44,080 nt of DNA, from positions 11,391 to 55,470 of the forward strand of contig DBBT01000050.1 in the NCBI GenBank assembly GCA_002292345.1. Direction: 5' to 3'. Positions within the stretch are counted from its first letter, which is position 1. The number at the start of each line of letters is the position of its first letter. Below are positions 41,123 through 44,080 of the stretch, in pieces. Below the pieces are notes generated by a model. The model was not told the origin of the DNA, ran no database searches, and worked only from the letters and a program-made list of their open reading frames with translations. This stretch comes from Opitutia bacterium UBA977. Lineage in GTDB: Bacteria; Verrucomicrobiota; Verrucomicrobiia; Opitutales; Coraliomargaritaceae. The position numbers and the translations under genes are program-made.

Positions 41123-42157
41123 TTACCCCACTGCGACGCTCTCGGCATACGCCCGTGCAAAATAAGTCAGGATCATATCAGCCCCAGCCCGACGAATCGC
41201 CAGCAGCGACTCATCTCGGCAACGCTCCAGATCGAGCCAACCCCGCTCCGCAGCAGCTTGGAGTTGGGCGTATTCACCGGAAACCTGATAGGCAGCGAGC
41301 GGCAACTCCGTCGACTCACGTACTTCGCGGATGATGTCCAAATACGAGCCCGCTGGCTTTATCATCAGCACATCCGCACCTTCCTCTTCATCCAGAGCCA
41401 CCTCGATCAACGCCTCGCGACGATTACCGGGGTTCAGCTGATAGGTGCGCTTATCTAAATGATGAGAGCCGGCGCTGCTGGCGCTCCCCACGGCATCACG
41501 GAACGGACCATAATAGGCAGAAGCAAACTTTGCTGAGTAAGCCATAATATTAGTCTTCTCAAAGCCAGTATCGTCCAGAGCGGCACGAATCGCTCCGACG
41601 CGCCCGTCCATCATATCCGAGGGAGCTACAAAATCGGCGCCCGCTTCTGCGGCGAGCAAAGCCATCTCGGCAAGCATTTCGACCGTGGCATCATTAATTA
41701 AATCGCCCGCCTGCGCATCGAACAACCCATCGTGGCCATGCTCGGTATACGGATCGAGCGCTATGTCAGTGATCACCGCCATCTGCGGCAGCTCTGCTTT
41801 GATCGCCCGAATCGCACGCAGCACCAACGTACTAGGGTTCAAGGCCTCACGTCCATCGTCAGTCTTCAATGAATTGTCCAACTTTGGAAACAGAGCCACA
41901 GCGGGTATCCCCAACGCCGCCAGCTCACGGCATTCCGTGATCAATAGCGGAATAGTCAGACGCGAAATGCCTGGCATCGACTCGATCGGCTCCGCAGCAC
42001 CGTCGCCATCGATCACGAAAATCGGCTGGATTAAATGATGCACCTGCAACTCTGTTTCATTTGCCAAAGCACGCAAGGCAGCAGTGCGGCGCATACGTCG
42101 TGGGCGATGTATTAGGTCCAAAAGGAAGTCAGTAGAAGCAGTCATACCCAGCAACAT
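41123..42157 (-). CDS. hemB: Delta-aminolevulinic acid dehydratase (porphobilinogen synthase)
   Basis: 344 residues from ATG 42157, chosen because AAGGAG lies 5 bases upstream; an ATG at 42145 is also possible. The active-site lysines are in AYSAKFASAYYGPFRDA near residue 206 and MIKPAGSYLD near 260. The metal segment reads DIALDPYTEHGHDG, with Asp and His in place of the Cys triad of zinc enzymes, so this is the magnesium type. It condenses two 5-aminolevulinates to porphobilinogen for heme. Divergent from cysS, with the dispersed 5' element between them. Confidence 0.95.
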   Translation of the reverse strand: MLLGMTASTDFLLDLIHRPRRMRRTAALRALANETELQVHHLIQPIFVIDGDGAAEPIESMPGISRLTIPLLITECRELAALGIPAVALFPKLDNSLKTDDGREALNPSTLVLRAIRAIKAELPQMAVITDIALDPYTEHGHDGLFDAQAGDLINDATVEMLAEMALLAAEAGADFVAPSDMMDGRVGAIRAALDDTGFEKTNIMAYSAKFASAYYGPFRDAVGSASSAGSHHLDKRTYQLNPGNRREALIEVALDEEEGADVLMIKPAGSYLDIIREVRESTELPLAAYQVSGEYAQLQAAAERGWLDLERCRDESLLAIRRAGADMILTYFARAYAESVAVG

Positions 42158-42162
42158 GACGA

Positions 42163-42168
42163 CTCCTT
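42163..42168 (-). promoter_or_regulatory. Ribosome binding site for hemB
   Basis: Minus-strand AAGGAG with a 5-base spacer to ATG 42157; supports that start over 42145 or 42175. Confidence 0.5.
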
Positions 42169-42257
42169 CACTCATTTCAAGCCGAACTGTTTTATCCTCA
42201 TTTCAAACTTCACACATTAGTTTTCCCCCTTCACTCTACCCTTTTAACTTTTCCACT

Positions 42258-42400
42258 TTGTTCCTTCACTTGCCCAAAGAGTATTCAGTGCACTCAGCCC
42301 TGCGGGTCCAGCTCGGCAGACCTCGTAGACCATCTACGCGCAACTCGCGCTTTGTCTCACTTTCCGACTTTCACACTTTTCCACCTTTATACTTCATCAA
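42258..42400 (+). repeat. Dispersed 5' element, copy C
   Basis: Upstream of cysS. Shares TTGCCCAAAG, CCCTGCGGG, GACCATCTACGCGC and ACTCGCGCTT with copies A and B. The stem CTGCGGGT (42300-42307) with CCTCGTAG (42321-42328) keeps 7 of 8 pairs, two by G-U. The last bases, ACTTTCACACTT and then ACTTCATCAAATG, match copy B just before the start codon. Confidence 0.85.
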
Positions 42401-43837
42401 ATGTCCATTCAACTTTACGACACTCTCAGCCGATCCGTCAAAACACTCGCTCCATCGAGTGACAAACCGCTGCGATTCTACTGCTGTGGCCCCACGGTGT
42501 ATGGACCCGCGCATATCGGCAACTTCCGCACCTTCCTGATCCAAGACGTGCTACGCCGGGTCGCCGAAGCCGACGGCATTGATGTGAAACACGTGCGTAA
42601 TATTACCGACGTCGACGACAAAACGATTCGCGGCTCGATCGAAGCAGGCCTTCCCTTAGGCGAATTCACCGCCAAATGGACCGCCAAATTCCACACTGAC
42701 TGTGAGGCGCTCAATATGCGTCCGCCGAATATCGAGCCAAGTGCAGTCGCGCATATTCCTCAACAAATCGCCCTAGTTGATACACTCATCGAAAAAGGCC
42801 ATGCCTACGCGACTGATGACGGCTCAGTCTATTTTCGCGTCAACTCCTTCGAAGACTACGGTCGCCTCTCTCGCCTCAAGCAGCGCGAACTGAAGACTCA
42901 GACCGAAAATTCTGCAGGCGAAGTCAACGACGCCGATGAGTATGACCGCGAGTCCGTCACCGACTTTGCCCTCTGGAAAGGCCGCAAAACCGAAGATAAA
43001 GGCAACTACTGGACCAGCCCATGGGGAGAAGGTCGCCCAGGTTGGCATCTAGAATGTAGCGCCATGGTCGACGCAGCCTTTGGCGGTGCAACCATCGATT
43101 TACACGGCGGCGGCATCGACCTGTGCTTTCCGCACCACGAAAATGAGATTGCACAATCTGAATGCGCCCACGGCCACGACTTCTGCAAGCATTGGTTCCA
43201 TAGCGCTCACCTAATGGTTGAGGGTGCCAAGATGTCCAAAAGCCTCGGCAACCTCTACACGCTGGACGATCTGCAGCAAAAAGGCTTCAGCCCGATGGTC
43301 GTGCGCTACACACTGATCGCTGGCAGCTACCGCCAGCAGCTCAACTTCACTTTCGATGGTCTGCACGCCTCACACAGCGGACTCAATAAAATCGAGCGTT
43401 TTGCCGAGTCACTGCTCGCTGTCACCTGCGAAGACAAGGCAGCGATGCATCACTACATCACCGCCGACGCGCCCGAAGACTGGGGCCGCCTTGCCAAGGC
43501 GTGGGACGCCCTGCGCAACAACCTCAACACCGCAGCCTGCCTTGGTGCGATTTTTGGGGTGATCGGCTCCAACCCTGCGGCATCACTCGATGCGGATGGC
43601 GCACGTGCAATGCTCAAAGCACTGGGCACATTACTTTACGCGCTCGGCTTGCAACTTTTTACCATCGAACAAGCGACGATCGACGCGCCCGACGACATCG
43701 TCGCACTCGCCCAAGCCCGCTGGGATGCCAAGCAAGCCAAAGACTGGGCCAAAGCCGACCAACTACGCGACGCCCTACTCGCTGCGGGCTGGGTAGTGAA
43801 AGATAAAAAAGACGGCTTTGATCTAGAGGCTCAATAA
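42401..43837 (+). CDS. cysS: Cysteinyl-tRNA synthetase
   Basis: 478 residues, standard. N-terminal zinc and HIGH region reads YCCGPTVYGPAHIGNFRTF; DVDDKTI near residue 70 and ECSAMVDAAFGGATIDLHGGGIDLCFPHHENEIAQSE near 218 are family motifs. KMSKS is AKMSKSLGNL near 282. It charges tRNA-Cys in the cytoplasm. Arginine codons are almost all CGC/CGT/CGA (one CGG seen). Its start directly follows repeat copy C. Confidence 0.97.
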   Translation: MSIQLYDTLSRSVKTLAPSSDKPLRFYCCGPTVYGPAHIGNFRTFLIQDVLRRVAEADGIDVKHVRNITDVDDKTIRGSIEAGLPLGEFTAKWTAKFHTDCEALNMRPPNIEPSAVAHIPQQIALVDTLIEKGHAYATDDGSVYFRVNSFEDYGRLSRLKQRELKTQTENSAGEVNDADEYDRESVTDFALWKGRKTEDKGNYWTSPWGEGRPGWHLECSAMVDAAFGGATIDLHGGGIDLCFPHHENEIAQSECAHGHDFCKHWFHSAHLMVEGAKMSKSLGNLYTLDDLQQKGFSPMVVRYTLIAGSYRQQLNFTFDGLHASHSGLNKIERFAESLLAVTCEDKAAMHHYITADAPEDWGRLAKAWDALRNNLNTAACLGAIFGVIGSNPAASLDADGARAMLKALGTLLYALGLQLFTIEQATIDAPDDIVALAQARWDAKQAKDWAKADQLRDALLAAGWVVKDKKDGFDLEAQ

Positions 43838-43882
43838 TTAATCGATCGAACGCACCAAGCGCACTCTAACGTCACACCAACT

Positions 43883-44080
43883 ATGCCCTCACTCACACTC
43901 CAAACTATCGGTACACGAACTTCCACATGGGGCGAAGGCCCGATCTGGTGGCAGGATCAACTTATCTACGTCGACATCGAAGCACACACACTGATCCGCT
44001 TGGATCCTGAAACCGGCATTGAGGAAACCTGGAATGTCGGCGAGCGCATCGGCACAGTTGTGCCGCGCGCCAGCGGCGGC
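43883..44080 (+). CDS. SMP-30/gluconolactonase/LRE-like protein, 3' partial
   Basis: 66 residues before the window ends. GEGPIWWQDQLIYVDIEAHTLIRLDPETG is the first blade of the SMP-30/gluconolactonase beta-propeller, including the metal-liganding Glu of GEGP. VVPRASGG follows. It probably hydrolyses an aldonolactone. It starts 45 bases after cysS with no Shine-Dalgarno motif. Remainder unseen. Confidence 0.8.
   Translation, partial: MPSLTLQTIGTRTSTWGEGPIWWQDQLIYVDIEAHTLIRLDPETGIEETWNVGERIGTVVPRASGG

Overview
The window is a chromosomal stretch of about 44 kb that looks like a marine member of the Verrucomicrobiota, probably Opitutia/Puniceicoccales-like (Coraliomargarita or Lentimonas type). 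This placement is inference. It rests on a DUF1080 protein, a sulfatase, uronate-catabolism genes and a PhoD-like phosphatase set among ordinary housekeeping genes, and on mostly Shine-Dalgarno-poor leaders. I see no phage, insertion sequence, CRISPR array, tRNA or rRNA.

Region by region. (1) 1-8627 is an accessory carbohydrate region: a double-DUF1080 protein cut by the window start, a PhoD-like phosphatase, an NRAMP-like transporter lacking the DPGN metal motif, a Gfo/Idh/MocA oxidoreductase, a TIM-barrel epimerase-like protein, a secreted sulfatase, and a convergent AraC-type regulator. (2) 8703-13093 is a uronate-type catabolic operon: SDR reductase, UxaC, a D-2-hydroxyacid dehydrogenase and an Ldh2-type dehydrogenase. 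(3) 13270-15940 is core: rpoZ-smpB-thrB on the minus strand, divergent from rplM-rpsI. (4) 16093-21703 is a complete argC-argJ-argB-argD-argF cluster, the recycling arginine route from glutamate to citrulline. (5) 22024-29198 holds a type IIA topoisomerase B subunit, a secreted unknown, and dnaK-groS-groL in tandem on the minus strand. (6) 29434-43837 is mixed: a Cdd1-like protein with a LON-domain protein, a YbdG-type MscS channel, uvrA, DUF1853, speA, gcvH, a PEGA lipoprotein, a CorC-like CBS protein, hemB and cysS. The start of an SMP-30/gluconolactonase gene runs off the right end.

The most unusual signals are between or within ordinary genes. One is a dispersed ~105-bp element found just upstream of three start codons (5488, 20765, 42401), with a stem kept by G-U wobbles. 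A second is a ~66-bp element at gene 3' ends (argF, parE, corC-like); two copies have compensatory changes in the stem. A third is strong use of the CGG arginine codon in the arginine biosynthesis cluster: 31 of 67 Arg codons by hand count, against 0 of 32 in the neighbouring parE-like gene. Three TGTCACA sites also lie between dnaK and the Cdd1-like gene. I found no defence system or other obvious new multi-gene machine.
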